Positions 47,506 through 56,132 of a DNA stretch of 64,000 bases are shown in pieces (position 1 is the stretch's first letter; each line of letters begins with the position of its first letter). Source of the DNA: Micromonospora gifhornensis (lineage in GTDB: Bacteria > Actinomycetota > Actinomycetes > Mycobacteriales > Micromonosporaceae); NCBI RefSeq assembly GCF_016863515.1, contig NZ_BOPA01000017.1:62001-126000 (forward strand), in the 5' to 3' direction. The position numbers and the translations under genes were made by a program. The notes beneath the pieces were generated by a model. It ran no database searches, had not been told where the DNA came from, and saw only the letters and a program-made list of their open reading frames with translations.

Positions 47506-48348
47506 TCAGTGGTTGGCGATCAGGGCGCGGTAGTCCGATCCGGAGCGGAACCAGCTCAGCCCGCTCGGACCGGCGGCGTACAGCGCGGTGGCGTAGGCGT
47601 CGGCGACCGCGAGATTCGGGCCGACCACTGTGGCGGCGACCATCTGGTCGGCCGGTTCGCCGGTGTGCGGGTCCACCACGTGCCCGCGACGGCCGGTGAC
47701 CCCGGACGTGCCGATCGCGCCCGCCGTCATCTCCAGCATCAGCGGCGGCCGGCGGCGGTCGGTCGGATGGTGCACGGCCACCCGCCACGGGCCGCCGTGC
47801 CCGGCGTGACCGCGTACCACCAGGTCGGCGCCGGTCAGTACGGCGTAGTCCTGGACTCCGGCGGCGCGCAGCCGGGCCGCGGCCCGCTCGACCGCCCACC
47901 CGCCGAGCAGGCCACCGGGGTCGAATCCACCGGGCACCGCCCAGGCGTCGAACCATCCGTCGGTGGCGGCCCGCATGGCGCCGCACCGGTCCACCAGGTC
48001 CGCCAGCGGCGGGTAGGACTCGGGGTTGATCTCGCCCCGGCGCAGCCGGGACACCAGGCTCTCCGGACGGTTCGGGCCGTAGGTGAGGTCGATCGCCCGC
48101 AGTTCGGCCACCGCGTCGCGGAGCGCGTCGCCGACGCCACGCCGACCGAGCCAGGCCGGTGCGTTGAGCAGCAGGGTGTAGTCGGCGGTCGAGGTGCGAA
48201 CCGTGTGCCGCACGGTGAGCCGGTCGCCGGTGGTCGGGCCGGGACGGTCAGGGCGCGGTTCGCGGGTGCCCAGGCGCAGGTCGGGCCGGCGGTACCGGAA
48301 CGTCGCCGGGTCGACCCAGCGGGTACGTGGCTGCTCGTCGGTCCACAT
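47506..48348 (-). CDS. FAD:protein FMN transferase (ApbE family)
   Basis: A 280-residue protein of the ApbE family, which attaches FMN to threonines of flavoproteins or acts in flavin handling. Motifs are FDPGGLLGGWAVERAA, GTSGVTGRRGHVVDPHTG and the C-terminal VADAYATALYAAG, where the Asp/Thr pair binds magnesium. Canonical ApbE is exported as a lipoprotein, but no signal peptide is visible here; the first 45 residues are charged and Pro/Arg-rich. No flavinylated partner (FMN-bind domain, NqrC/RnfG) is in the window. GGAGGGG precedes ATG 48348. Divergent from leuB. Confidence 0.88.
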   Translation of the reverse strand: MWTDEQPRTRWVDPATFRYRRPDLRLGTREPRPDRPGPTTGDRLTVRHTVRTSTADYTLLLNAPAWLGRRGVGDALRDAVAELRAIDLTYGPNRPESLVSRLRRGEINPESYPPLADLVDRCGAMRAATDGWFDAWAVPGGFDPGGLLGGWAVERAAARLRAAGVQDYAVLTGADLVVRGHAGHGGPWRVAVHHPTDRRRPPLMLEMTAGAIGTSGVTGRRGHVVDPHTGEPADQMVAATVVGPNLAVADAYATALYAAGPSGLSWFRSGSDYRALIANH

Positions 48349-48566
48349 CGCGTCCGCCCCTCCCTCGACGACCAGCCACCCCCTCGTGGTGGTCGTCCGG
48401 GCCTGCCCAGCCCGTCGGGCTCACGTTAGGGACCGCAGATGACGGCAGCGTGAGCGAACGCTGAGAAGCTGCTGTGTGTCTCGTATCCCGAAAAGTGGAA
48501 CACCCGTACCGGGAGGCGGGACGGCGGCGTACCGTACAGCCGATACGAGCGAAGGAGCTGACGGAC

Positions 48567-49598
48567 GTGGCACGCATCGCGGTGGTGGCCGGGGACGGGA
48601 TCGGACCCGAGGTGGTCGCGGAGGCCCGCAAGGTCATCGATGCGGTCCTGCCCGGGGTCGAGGCAACCGAGTACGACCTCGGTGCGGCACGTTACCACCG
48701 CACCGGCGAGGTGCTGCCGGACTCGGTGTTGACCGAGCTGGCCGGGCACGACGCCATCCTGCTCGGCGCGGTCGGTGACCCCACCGTCCCGCCCGGCGTG
48801 CTGGAGCGGGGCCTGCTGCTCAAGCTGCGCTTCTCCTTCGACCAGTACGTCAACCTCCGGCCGTCGCGGCTCTGGCCCGGTGTGACCAGCCCGCTGGCCA
48901 CGGTCAAGCCCGGCGAGGTCGACCTGGTGGTCGTCCGCGAGGGCACCGAGGGGCTGTACGCCGGCGCCGGTGGCACGCTGCACCGCGACACCCCGGCCGA
49001 GGTGGCCACCGAGGAGAGCCTGAACACCCGACACGGGGTGGAGCGGGTGGTCCGCGACGCCTTCGCCCGGGCCAGCCGCCGCGAACGGCGCAAGGTGACC
49101 CTGGTGCACAAGACCAACGTGCTCACCCACGCGGGCTCGCTGTGGGCTCGTGCCTTCGAGGCGGTCGCCGCCGAGTACCCGGACGTGAGCACCGAGTACC
49201 AGCACGTCGACGCCGCCGCGATGTTCCTGGTGACCCAGCCCCAGCGCTACGACGTGGTGGTCACCGACAACCTCTTCGGTGACATCCTCACCGACATCGC
49301 CGCCGCGGTCACCGGCGGGATCGGCCTGGCCGCCAGCGGCAGCATCAACCCCGACGGCACGTACCCGTCGATGTTCGAGCCGGTACACGGCTCCGCGCCG
49401 GACATCGCCGGGCGCGGGGTGGCCGACCCGGTCGCCGCCGTACTCTCCGCCGCGTTGCTGCTCGACCAGCTCGGGCACGCCGACGCCGCAGCCCGGATCA
49501 CCGCCGCGGTCGGCGCGGAACTGGCCGCCCGTACCCCGGGCGAGGCGGTACGCACCGCCGAGGTGGGCGACCGGATCGCCGCTCAGGTAGCGGCCTGA
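48567..49598 (+). CDS. leuB: 3-isopropylmalate dehydrogenase
   Basis: A 343-residue NAD-dependent decarboxylating dehydrogenase of leucine synthesis. It opens with [14 protein letters not shown]; the substrate-binding [13 protein letters not shown], the catalytic Lys in [10 protein letters not shown] and the metal Asps in [13 protein letters not shown] are present, with NAD block [15 protein letters not shown]. The LRF variant and shorter length are typical of actinobacterial LeuB; close relatives can also be tartrate or homoisocitrate dehydrogenases, but the pathway neighbours favour LeuB. GTG 48567 follows GGAG. leuA, leuC and leuD are not in the window. Confidence 0.93.
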   Translation: MARIAVVAGDGIGPEVVAEARKVIDAVLPGVEATEYDLGAARYHRTGEVLPDSVLTELAGHDAILLGAVGDPTVPPGVLERGLLLKLRFSFDQYVNLRPSRLWPGVTSPLATVKPGEVDLVVVREGTEGLYAGAGGTLHRDTPAEVATEESLNTRHGVERVVRDAFARASRRERRKVTLVHKTNVLTHAGSLWARAFEAVAAEYPDVSTEYQHVDAAAMFLVTQPQRYDVVVTDNLFGDILTDIAAAVTGGIGLAASGSINPDGTYPSMFEPVHGSAPDIAGRGVADPVAAVLSAALLLDQLGHADAAARITAAVGAELAARTPGEAVRTAEVGDRIAAQVAA

Positions 49599-49787
49599 CT
49601 GCGACTGGCCGCCGTAACCGGCGGTAGCGGATCACGACCGGTCGACGGTCGCCTCAGAAGCGGGAACCCGACGGTGCCACCTACCGGTGCGCCTACCCGC
49701 TGAACGACCGTTCGGGGTAAGTTTCTGGCACATATCTTCGCGGCGTGCGGTCGGCGCATGCCGTCATCCCCCAGGGAGGTCAGCGCG

Positions 49788-50885
49788 ATGAGCGGTGGTG
49801 ACAAGCTCGACTTCGAGATCCGTCCGAATCCCGCGCCGGTATCCGCCGCCGACCGAGCCGCGCTGCTGGCCAACCCCGGATTCGGCCGGGTCTTCACCGA
49901 CCACATGATCACCATCCGCTACGCCGACGGCAAGGGCTGGTACGACGCCCGGGTCGAGGCGCGGGGGCCGATCCCGATGGATCCCGCCAGCGCGGTGCTG
50001 CACTACGCGCAGGAGATCTTCGAGGGGATGAAGGCGTACCGCACGGCCGACGGCGGGGTGACGATGTTCCGGCCGTACGCCAACGCGGCCCGGTTCAACA
50101 CCTCGGCCACCCGGATGGCCATGCCGACGCTGCCCGAGCAGACCTTCGTCGACTCGCTGCACCGGCTGATCGAGATCGACCGGGAGTGGATTCCGGAGGG
50201 CGAGGACGGCAGCCTCTACCTGCGGCCGTTCATGTTCGCCAGTGAGGTCTTCCTCGGCGTCCGCCCGGCCAACGAGTACCTCTACGTGGTGATCGCCTCG
50301 CCGGTGGGCGCGTACTTCTCCGGCGGGGTCAAGCCGGTGACGGTCTGGGTGTCGCCCGACTACACCCGCGCCGCCCCCGGCGGCACCGGCGCGGCGAAGT
50401 GCGGCGGCAACTACGCGGCCTCGCTGGCCGCCCAGGCCGAGGCCGCCGAGCACGGCTGCGAGCAGGTGGTCTTCCTCGACGCGGTGGAGCGCCGGTACGT
50501 CGACGAACTGGGCGGCATGAACGTCTTCTTCGTCTACGACGACGGCTCGGTGGTGACCCCACCGCTGACCGGCACGATCCTGCCCGGCATCACCCGGGAG
50601 TCGGTGCTCACCCTGGCCTCGGCGGCCGGCCACACCGTGCAGGAACGCCCGGTGAGCTTCGCCGACTGGCAGGCGGACGCGACAAGCGGTCGGCTGCGCG
50701 AGGTCTTCGCCTGCGGCACCGCTGCGGTGATCACCCCCATCGGCCGGGTCCGCTTCCCGGAGGGGGAGTTCACCATGGGCGGTGGCGAGCCCGGCACGGT
50801 CACCATGGCGCTGCGCCAGCAACTTGTCGACCTCCAGCGCGGCAAGGCTGCCGACCCCCAGAACTGGGTGCACCGCGTCTTCTAG
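49788..50885 (+). CDS. ilvE: Branched-chain amino acid aminotransferase
   Basis: A 365-residue fold-type IV PLP enzyme carrying out the last step of valine, leucine and isoleucine synthesis. Cofactor Lys204 is in GTGAAKCGGNYAAS; the substrate regions EIFEGMKAYR and YLRPFMFASE, and the phosphate-binding CGTAAVITPIG are intact. Class II BCAT length. ATG 49788 follows AGGGAGGT. A TATCTT hexamer at 49733-49738 may be its -10. It lies 190 bases after leuB; a repeat element begins 14 bases after its stop. Confidence 0.96.
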   Translation: MSGGDKLDFEIRPNPAPVSAADRAALLANPGFGRVFTDHMITIRYADGKGWYDARVEARGPIPMDPASAVLHYAQEIFEGMKAYRTADGGVTMFRPYANAARFNTSATRMAMPTLPEQTFVDSLHRLIEIDREWIPEGEDGSLYLRPFMFASEVFLGVRPANEYLYVVIASPVGAYFSGGVKPVTVWVSPDYTRAAPGGTGAAKCGGNYAASLAAQAEAAEHGCEQVVFLDAVERRYVDELGGMNVFFVYDDGSVVTPPLTGTILPGITRESVLTLASAAGHTVQERPVSFADWQADATSGRLREVFACGTAAVITPIGRVRFPEGEFTMGGGEPGTVTMALRQQLVDLQRGKAADPQNWVHRVF

Positions 50886-50898
50886 ACGCTCTGAGCGG

Positions 50899-50952
50899 TA
50901 AGGAAGGGCCCCTTGTTAACGCCTGAGGTGGTGCAGGGGCCCCTTCTTAACA
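50899..50952. repeat. Intergenic GGGCCCC/TTAAC tandem element, copy 3
   Basis: TAAGGAAGGGCCCCTTGTTA with ACGCC, then TGCAGGGGCCCCTTCTTAAC. Same two units and spacing as copies at 4033 and 17731. It lies between the ilvE stop and the convergent phosphatase gene. Confidence 0.85.
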
Positions 50953-50980
50953 CGACCTGCCGTGGACGCCGAGCGTCGGC

Positions 50981-51721
50981 TCAGCCGAGCAGGTGGGTGC
51001 GGAGCGCGGCGAGTTGCTCGTCGGTGACCCCGGTGTGGCGCAGGTAGTCGTCGACCGACCCGTACCCTTCCCGGATCTCGGCCAGGAACAGCAGCATCGT
51101 CTCGGCCGGTGAGGCCAGGAAGGCGGCGGGCAACTGGGGCAGGTGGGGGTAGGCGGTGGCGATCCAGGCGGCGAAGCGCTGTGACGCCTCGCTGCTCAGT
51201 GCGTAGTCCGCAGCGATCTCGGCGTCGTCGACGCCGAGCACCGCGAGGGTGAGGCCGCAGACGATGCCGGTGCGGTCCTTGCCCGCCACGCAGTGCACCA
51301 CCACCGGCGCGTTGGCGCTGTCGGCGATCAGGCCGATCGCCTGGGCGAGCCCGGTGGTGCCGGTACGGGCCAGGTCGGCGTACCGGTCGGCGAGGTAGCG
51401 GGCGAGATCCTGCTCCGGCTGGTACGACTGGGTGGACCAGTCCGCGTGCTCGGGATGGATGTGGCGGTAGGCCAGACCGTCGAGGTCGGGGACCCGGCCG
51501 TCGCGTTCGACCTCCTGCGGGCGACGCAGGTCGACGACCGTGCGTACGCCGAGGGCGCTGAACGCGTCCTGGTCCGCGTTGTCCATCCGGTGCAGGGAGT
51601 CGGAGCGGTACAGCCGGCCGTAGGGCACCGTGCGTCCGTCCAGGCCGCGATAGCCGCCCACGTCGCGGAAGTTGAACATCGCGGTGAAGGGGATTCTGCG
51701 TCTGTCTTCAGTCGCGTCCAT
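50981..51721 (-). CDS. Protein tyrosine/serine phosphatase (Y_phosphatase3 type)
   Basis: A 246-residue phosphatase with P-loop HCVAGKDRTG (CX5R), the general-acid region earlier, and the N-terminal FNFRDVGGYRGLDGRTVPYG and LYRSDSLHRM motifs of the actinobacterial/mycobacterial PtpB-like group. Lipid or protein phosphates are possible substrates. No signal peptide, although some relatives are exported. ATG 51721 is chosen; GTG 51727 and ATG 51757 lie inside or beyond the hairpin at 51728-51770. Confidence 0.9.
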   Translation of the reverse strand: MDATEDRRRIPFTAMFNFRDVGGYRGLDGRTVPYGRLYRSDSLHRMDNADQDAFSALGVRTVVDLRRPQEVERDGRVPDLDGLAYRHIHPEHADWSTQSYQPEQDLARYLADRYADLARTGTTGLAQAIGLIADSANAPVVVHCVAGKDRTGIVCGLTLAVLGVDDAEIAADYALSSEASQRFAAWIATAYPHLPQLPAAFLASPAETMLLFLAEIREGYGSVDDYLRHTGVTDEQLAALRTHLLG

Positions 51722-51727
51722 CCGGAC

Positions 51728-51770
51728 ACGGTAACGGCCGGTGAGAGCCATTCCCACCGGCCGTTACCGT
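51728..51770 (-). terminator. 16-bp perfect hairpin between PRC-barrel and phosphatase genes
   Basis: ACGGTAACGGCCGGTG (51728-51743) is exactly complemented by 51755-51770 across 11 bases. On the minus strand it lies just after the PRC-barrel gene and just before the phosphatase start, so it probably ends the former. Confidence 0.7.
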
Positions 51771-51792
51771 GATTTCAGTGCGTCAGGTTGCC

Positions 51793-52254
51793 TCAGCGGA
51801 GCCCACCGGGCGGGGTCGCGGCGTAGGTGTCGTTGTAGTACCCGCCGAGCTTGTCCCGGTACGACGGGTCGTTGATCGTGTCGTCGTACTCCGGCGCGGC
51901 CTTGATCTGGTCCTTGCTGCGGTCGACGAAGACCTTCTGCTCGTCGTGGTCGACGTGGTTGACCGTACCGGCCGGCAGCATGACCTTCTTGCCGAAGATC
52001 CACGGCCCGGTGTCGACCACCAGGTAGCTGGCGTTGACCTCGCTGCTGTCGCTGTCGATCTTGCCGATCGAGCCGTCCGTGGCCTCGACCTTGTAGCCGA
52101 TCAGGTTGGTGCCGGCGACGCCGGCGTCGTCGCGGTAGCTCCACGGGTCGAAGGCGCTGGTGGCGCCGCCGGTCGTGACCACGTCGTCGCGGTCGACGGC
52201 GCGCAGGGCGGGGTCCGGCGTGGCGTTCGTGGTGTTCGGGTTCAGCCTGTCCAT
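51793..52254 (-). CDS. PRC-barrel domain protein
   Basis: A 153-residue cytoplasmic protein with a PRC-barrel-like core (NLIGYKVEATDGSIGKIDSDS, then ASYLVVDTGPWIFGKKVMLPAG) and an acidic, Tyr-rich tail. Similar actinobacterial proteins are often induced by stress, but their role is undefined. AGGAGAG precedes ATG 52254. Divergent from the cimA leader, with 178 bases between start codons; no clear promoter is assigned. Confidence 0.85.
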   Translation of the reverse strand: MDRLNPNTTNATPDPALRAVDRDDVVTTGGATSAFDPWSYRDDAGVAGTNLIGYKVEATDGSIGKIDSDSSEVNASYLVVDTGPWIFGKKVMLPAGTVNHVDHDEQKVFVDRSKDQIKAAPEYDDTINDPSYRDKLGGYYNDTYAATPPGGLR

Positions 52255-52432
52255 GGGGATCTCTCCTGCCTCGACTTGATCAGTCGTCTCGGAGGTACGT
52301 GTTTCGTTGTCCCGAAAACTCCTACCCCGCACGACTCGGCCTACACCCGTGACACCGAATGAGACCCAACTCATCGTCCCGAGATGTGGATTCTGCCTCC
52401 CAGATCCGCTTCCGAGTGGCAGAGTGCAGAGC

Positions 52433-52465
52433 GTGAACAGCACCGCCCGCATTATTGGCAACTAG
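52433..52465 (+). CDS. cimA leader peptide (attenuation)
   Basis: A ten-codon frame MNSTARIIGN starting at GTG. Codons 7 and 8 are ATT ATT, two adjacent Ile codons of a type rarely used in this genome, and the gene it controls makes an isoleucine precursor. Stop TAG at 52463-52465 abuts a strong hairpin, then comes a U-tailed terminator. The ribosome site is weak. It parallels the ilvB leader. Confidence 0.65.
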   Translation: MNSTARIIGN

Positions 52466-52494
52466 CGCGCCGGCCTTCCCTCCGCCGAGCGCGC
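52465..52494 (+). promoter_or_regulatory. Attenuator hairpin of the cimA leader
   Basis: GCGCGCCGGC (52465-52474) pairs with GCCG-A-GCGCGC (52484-52494), one bulged A, beginning on the last base of the leader stop codon. A ribosome stalled at the Ile codons would not cover it, while one at the stop would. Confidence 0.6.
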
Positions 52495-52495
52495 A

Positions 52496-52524
52496 GACCT
52501 CCCGCACCCGCGGGGGGTCTTTTT
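52496..52524 (+). terminator. Intrinsic terminator of the cimA leader
   Basis: GACCTCCCGC (52496-52505), loop ACCC, GCGGGGGGTC (52510-52519) with one G-U pair, then five T (52520-52524) and GTTG, as in the ilvB leader. Confidence 0.85.
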
Positions 52525-52559
52525 GTTGCGCCGGCCGGTGCCAGATGAAGGGGATCCCC

Positions 52560-54137
52560 ATGACGTTCCAGGTGTACGACACGACCCTGCGCGACGGTGC
52601 CCAGCGCGAGGGGGTCAGCTACTCGGTGGTCGACAAGCTCGCCGTGGCGCGGCTGCTCGACGAGTTCGGCGTCGGGTTCATCGAGGGTGGCTGGCCGGGC
52701 GCGGTGCCCAAGGACACCGAGTTCTTCCGCCGGGCGCGTACCGAACTGGAGCTGCGGCACGCGGTGCTCGTCGCCTTCGGTGCGACCCGCCGGGCCAACA
52801 CGGTCGCCGCCGACGATCCCCAGGTGCGTGGCCTGCTGGAGGCGCAGACCCCGGCGATCGCCCTGGTCGCCAAGGCCGACCTGCGACACGTCGAGCGGGC
52901 GCTGCGGACCACCGCCAAGGAGAACCTGGCGATGATCCACGACACGGTCACCCACCTGGTCGCCGAGGGCCGTCGGGTCTTCGTCGACGGGGAGCACTTC
53001 TACGACGGCTACCGCCACGATCCGGCGTACACGGCGTCGGTGGTGGAGACCGCCCTCGCCGCGGGCGCCGAGCGGTTCGTGCTCTGCGACACCAACGGCG
53101 GAATGCTGCCCTCGCAGGTCACGGCGGCCATCACCGACCTGACCGACCGCATCGGGGTGGCCCCCGAACTGCTCGGCATGCACGCCCAGAACGACACCGC
53201 CTGCGCGGTGGCCAACACCATCGCCGCCGTCGAGGCCGGGGTCCGCCACGTGCAGGGCACCGCCAACGGGTACGGCGAGCGGCCGGGCAACGCCGACATC
53301 TTCGCGGTCGTCGCGAACCTTCAACTCAAGCTCGGGCTGCCGGTCCTACCGGAGGGCTGCCTGGAGCAGATGGTGCGGGTCTCCCACGCCATCGCTGAGA
53401 TCGCAAACATCGCCCCCGACACCCACCAGGCGTATGCAGGGGCCGCAGCCTTCGCTCACAAGGCGGGACTGCACGCGAGTGCGATCAAGGTGGATCCGCT
53501 GCTCTACAACCACGTCGAACCCGAGGTGGTGGGCAACGACATGCGGATCCTCGTCACCGAGATGGCCGGCCGGGCCAGCATCGAGCTCAAGAGTCGCGAG
53601 CTCGGGCTGGATCTGGCCGGCCATCCGGAGGCGCTGTCCCGGGTCACCAACCGGGTCAAGGAGCTGGAGGCCGGCGGCTGGTCGTTCGAGGCCGCGGACG
53701 CCTCGTTCGAGCTGCTGGTCCGCTCCGAACTGCCGGACGCCGCGCCGGTACGGCCGTTCGCGCTGGAGTCGTACCGGGTGCTGGTCGAGCACCGCGAGGA
53801 CGGCGCGGTGGTCTCCGAGGCGACTGTGAAGATCCGGGTACGCGGTGAGCGGGTGATCGCCACGGCGGAGGGCAACGGTCCGGTCAACGCCCTCGACGAG
53901 GCGCTGCGGGTCGGCCTGGGCCGCCACTACCCGGAGTTGCGGGAGTTCGAGCTGGCCGACTACAAGGTGCGCATCCTGGAGGGCAGCCACGGCACCGGGG
54001 CGGTGACCCGGGTGCTGGTCGAGACGGCGAACGGCCGTGGCGGCGGCTGGACCACGGTCGGCGTGCACCCCAACGTGGTCGAGGCGAGCTGGCACGCGCT
54101 TGTCGACGCCCTCACCTACGGCCTCGGCAGGGCGTGA
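52560..54137 (+). CDS. cimA: (R)-citramalate synthase
   Basis: A 525-residue enzyme of the isopropylmalate/citramalate synthase family: acetyl-CoA plus pyruvate gives citramalate, a threonine-independent route to 2-oxobutyrate and isoleucine. It begins VYDTTLRDGAQREGVSYSV; the metal/catalytic blocks CDTNGGMLPSQV, MHAQNDTACAVAN and HVQGTANGYGERPGNAD follow, and the C-terminal LeuA dimer-type regulatory domain is present. Overall type matches the citramalate subgroup, not leuA; homocitrate activity is less likely. ATG 52560 follows AAGGGG; in-frame ATG 52545 is possible. Its 3' end overlaps the convergent EEP gene by 22 bases. Upstream attenuator with Ile codons supports the isoleucine role. 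Confidence 0.92.
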   Translation: MTFQVYDTTLRDGAQREGVSYSVVDKLAVARLLDEFGVGFIEGGWPGAVPKDTEFFRRARTELELRHAVLVAFGATRRANTVAADDPQVRGLLEAQTPAIALVAKADLRHVERALRTTAKENLAMIHDTVTHLVAEGRRVFVDGEHFYDGYRHDPAYTASVVETALAAGAERFVLCDTNGGMLPSQVTAAITDLTDRIGVAPELLGMHAQNDTACAVANTIAAVEAGVRHVQGTANGYGERPGNADIFAVVANLQLKLGLPVLPEGCLEQMVRVSHAIAEIANIAPDTHQAYAGAAAFAHKAGLHASAIKVDPLLYNHVEPEVVGNDMRILVTEMAGRASIELKSRELGLDLAGHPEALSRVTNRVKELEAGGWSFEAADASFELLVRSELPDAAPVRPFALESYRVLVEHREDGAVVSEATVKIRVRGERVIATAEGNGPVNALDEALRVGLGRHYPELREFELADYKVRILEGSHGTGAVTRVLVETANGRGGGWTTVGVHPNVVEASWHALVDALTYGLGRA

Positions 54138-55105
54138 GGAAGGGCCAGTTCGGCCAGGATCATGCGGTGGTCGCTGCCGGGCAGCGGGCGGACGCTCACG
54201 TCGCGTACCGCGATGCGACGGTCGACCAGCACGTGGTCGATCGTGACGGGCGGGATGCGGTCGCCGTCGTACGGCCCCCAGGTCCCGACGAGCCCGGCTC
54301 CGACCGCCGCGGCGGCGTCGACGTAGCCGGTACGCAGCAGCGCACGTAGCGGCCCGTGGTCGAGGGTGGCGTTGAAGTCTCCGGCGAGGATGCTCAGCGC
54401 CCCCTGCGGGGTGGCCGGTGGTTGGGCGGCCAGGTCGGTGCGCCAGTAACCGTTCTGGTCCAGCGCGTACGGTGCCGCCGGGTGCGCCGACTCGACGCGT
54501 ACCTCGGGTGCGCCCGGAACGGCGACCGTCGCGTACGCCTGGGTGAAACCCCAGGCACCGCGCAGCGGGCGGATGCCGCCGCCGCTGATCGGATGCCGGG
54601 CGTACAGACCCGAGCCGGGCGTGCCCACCACCGGGTTGAGGTGCCGGTACGGCAGCAGCCGGTCGAGGCCGAGCCGGTCCAGTTCGGCCTGCGCCGACGG
54701 GGTGAACTCCTGCACGACCAGCACGTCGACCCGCTCGGTGCGGACCAGGTCGACCACCGCGGCCGGGTCGGCGGCGCCGGCCAGCAGGTTGGCGGTGAGC
54801 AGCCGTACCGTCGGACCGGTGACCGCCGGCTGCGTCGACGGCAGCGCCCGGGGCGCCACCACCGCGACAAGCGTCGTGGTGACCACTGCCGCGACCACCG
54901 CCGGCCAGCGACGCCGCAGGGCGAGCGCGAGCAGCAGTGGCACCAGACTTCCGAGCAGCGCGTACGGCGTGAACGCCAGCAACTGCACAAGCGCTCCGCG
55001 GTCCAGGCCGGCCACTCGGGCGAGGGCCCAGCCGGCGCCCGGTGCCACGGCGAGCCAGCAGATCGCGGTGCCGATCCGTCGGCGTCCCGCGTCGGTGATC
55101 TTCAC
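54116..55105 (-). CDS. Membrane endonuclease/exonuclease/phosphatase-family protein
   Basis: A 329-residue protein with three hydrophobic segments (about 12-95) and an extracytoplasmic EEP domain. Core motifs are LLTANLLAGA, VVQEFTPSA, LYARHPIS, LAGDFNATLDH, TIDHVLVDR and GSDHRMILAEL. This is the common actinobacterial membrane EEP type; substrate unknown, with nucleic acid or phosphoinositide-like compounds possible. It is unlike the secreted EEP protein at 34340 in having a membrane anchor domain. Convergent overlap with cimA. Confidence 0.9.
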   Translation of the reverse strand: MKITDAGRRRIGTAICWLAVAPGAGWALARVAGLDRGALVQLLAFTPYALLGSLVPLLLALALRRRWPAVVAAVVTTTLVAVVAPRALPSTQPAVTGPTVRLLTANLLAGAADPAAVVDLVRTERVDVLVVQEFTPSAQAELDRLGLDRLLPYRHLNPVVGTPGSGLYARHPISGGGIRPLRGAWGFTQAYATVAVPGAPEVRVESAHPAAPYALDQNGYWRTDLAAQPPATPQGALSILAGDFNATLDHGPLRALLRTGYVDAAAAVGAGLVGTWGPYDGDRIPPVTIDHVLVDRRIAVRDVSVRPLPGSDHRMILAELALPHALPRP

Positions 55106-55481
55106 AGCGTGAGGCTACTGGGTCGATGCCGCGCATGGTGCCGACGAGAGAACGGCAGCGGGCGGTCGGGCGCGATCAAACCAATTTCATGAATGAGCGA
55201 TCCTTCGCTTTTCATTATTGCCACGGGAATTCGCCCGGTTGATTCTGTCCATGATCGAACGTTGACCATTGGCGTTTTCCGGTGTTACGTTTCTGCTGGT
55301 CGGGCGGTATGTCGGGGGTGGAAATCCCAGGTCAGGCCCCATGTTCGCCACTATTTGGTCGGTCCTCTGAAGGCGTGATCCCCACCGGGTTTCCGCTCAT
55401 TGTCGCCCGCCTGGAGTCAGGCAATATCCGATCCCCATCTGGTGGGTCGGCCGCATCCCCACGGTCACAAGGAGATTTGTC
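55106..55481. other. 376-base gene-free leader/promoter region
   Basis: AT-richer than the surroundings. The only small frame (55193-55378) lacks protein-like composition. It contains a plausible promoter at 55262-55290 and about 190 bases of untranslated leader before the secreted-protein gene. I do not recognise a known riboswitch in that leader. Confidence 0.45.
55262..55290 (+). promoter_or_regulatory. Candidate sigma-70 promoter of the secreted protein gene
   Basis: TTGACC (55262-55267), 17 bases, TTACGT (55285-55290). It would leave a leader of about 185 bases. Confidence 0.4.
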
Positions 55482-55976
55482 ATGACCGGTTTTTTCCGAC
55501 GTAAGGCGGCTGCGGTGGCGATCGCAGCCCTGGCGCTGGCCCTGGCCGGTGGCGGGATCGCTGCGGCGAAGCCCACGACCGGTGCAGTCGAGACGGCCGT
55601 TCGTGGTGGCCAGCAGCCGGCGGTCACCGCAGCGTCGCTGAAGAGCGCCAAGGCCACGTTGGCCAAGGGCGACTCGATCAGCACCCAGGCGGTCGGCTTC
55701 TACGCCACGGCGGTCAACGGCAACGGCACCAAGGCGCGCGGTGACGGCGTGGTCATCAAGTACGGCGTCGGGCAGTACGAGGTGCAGTTCGGTTCCAACG
55801 TCACCGGCGGCGTCTACGTCGCCACGATCGGCCGGCCGGACGCGTGCTGCATCCCGGCGGGTGGGGAGGCCGTGGTGGCCGCTCGCCTGCAGACCCCCAA
55901 CGGCGTCTTCATCCAGACCCGCAACTCCACCGGCAGCCCCGCCGACCTGCCGTTCCACCTTCTCGTACACCGCTGA
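55482..55976 (+). CDS. Small secreted protein of unknown function
   Basis: A 164-residue exported protein. Signal peptide 1-28 (three basic residues, Ala/Leu core, end GGGIAAA). The mature part holds a beta-rich pattern (VVIKYGVGQYEVQFG, VYVATIGRP) and one CC pair in RPDACCIPAGG. The pattern recalls small actinobacterial secreted beta-domain proteins with VxFxxxVxxCxYxAxxG repeats, but I cannot name the family. AAGGAG precedes the ATG at good spacing, suggesting strong expression. Confidence 0.8.
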   Translation: MTGFFRRKAAAVAIAALALALAGGGIAAAKPTTGAVETAVRGGQQPAVTAASLKSAKATLAKGDSISTQAVGFYATAVNGNGTKARGDGVVIKYGVGQYEVQFGSNVTGGVYVATIGRPDACCIPAGGEAVVAARLQTPNGVFIQTRNSTGSPADLPFHLLVHR

Positions 55977-56132
55977 TCCAGCCGTGCCCGGTTACCTCCT
56001 CGACGGTGCTGCCCGACCGGCTCTGCGTGCTCCGGCCCGATCCAGGTCGTAACGGCGTTGCCGCGCGGTCTGGGTGCGTGAAGGCCGGAAATTCCGACGT
56101 TTGTCCGACGCCCGGCTCGGGAAGCAAGCACC

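Noticed and set aside
48349..48566. Search for an attenuator before leuB like those at ilvB and cimA
   Set aside because: No short frame with Leu/Val/Ile codons followed by hairpin and T run is present.
55193..55378. A 61-codon frame in the gene-free region before the secreted protein
   Set aside because: No ribosome binding site, no protein-like pattern, and it runs over the likely promoter at 55262-55290.
55290..55481. c-di-AMP (ydaO) or c-di-GMP riboswitch in the leader of the secreted protein
   Set aside because: Key conserved stretches of both classes are not visible.
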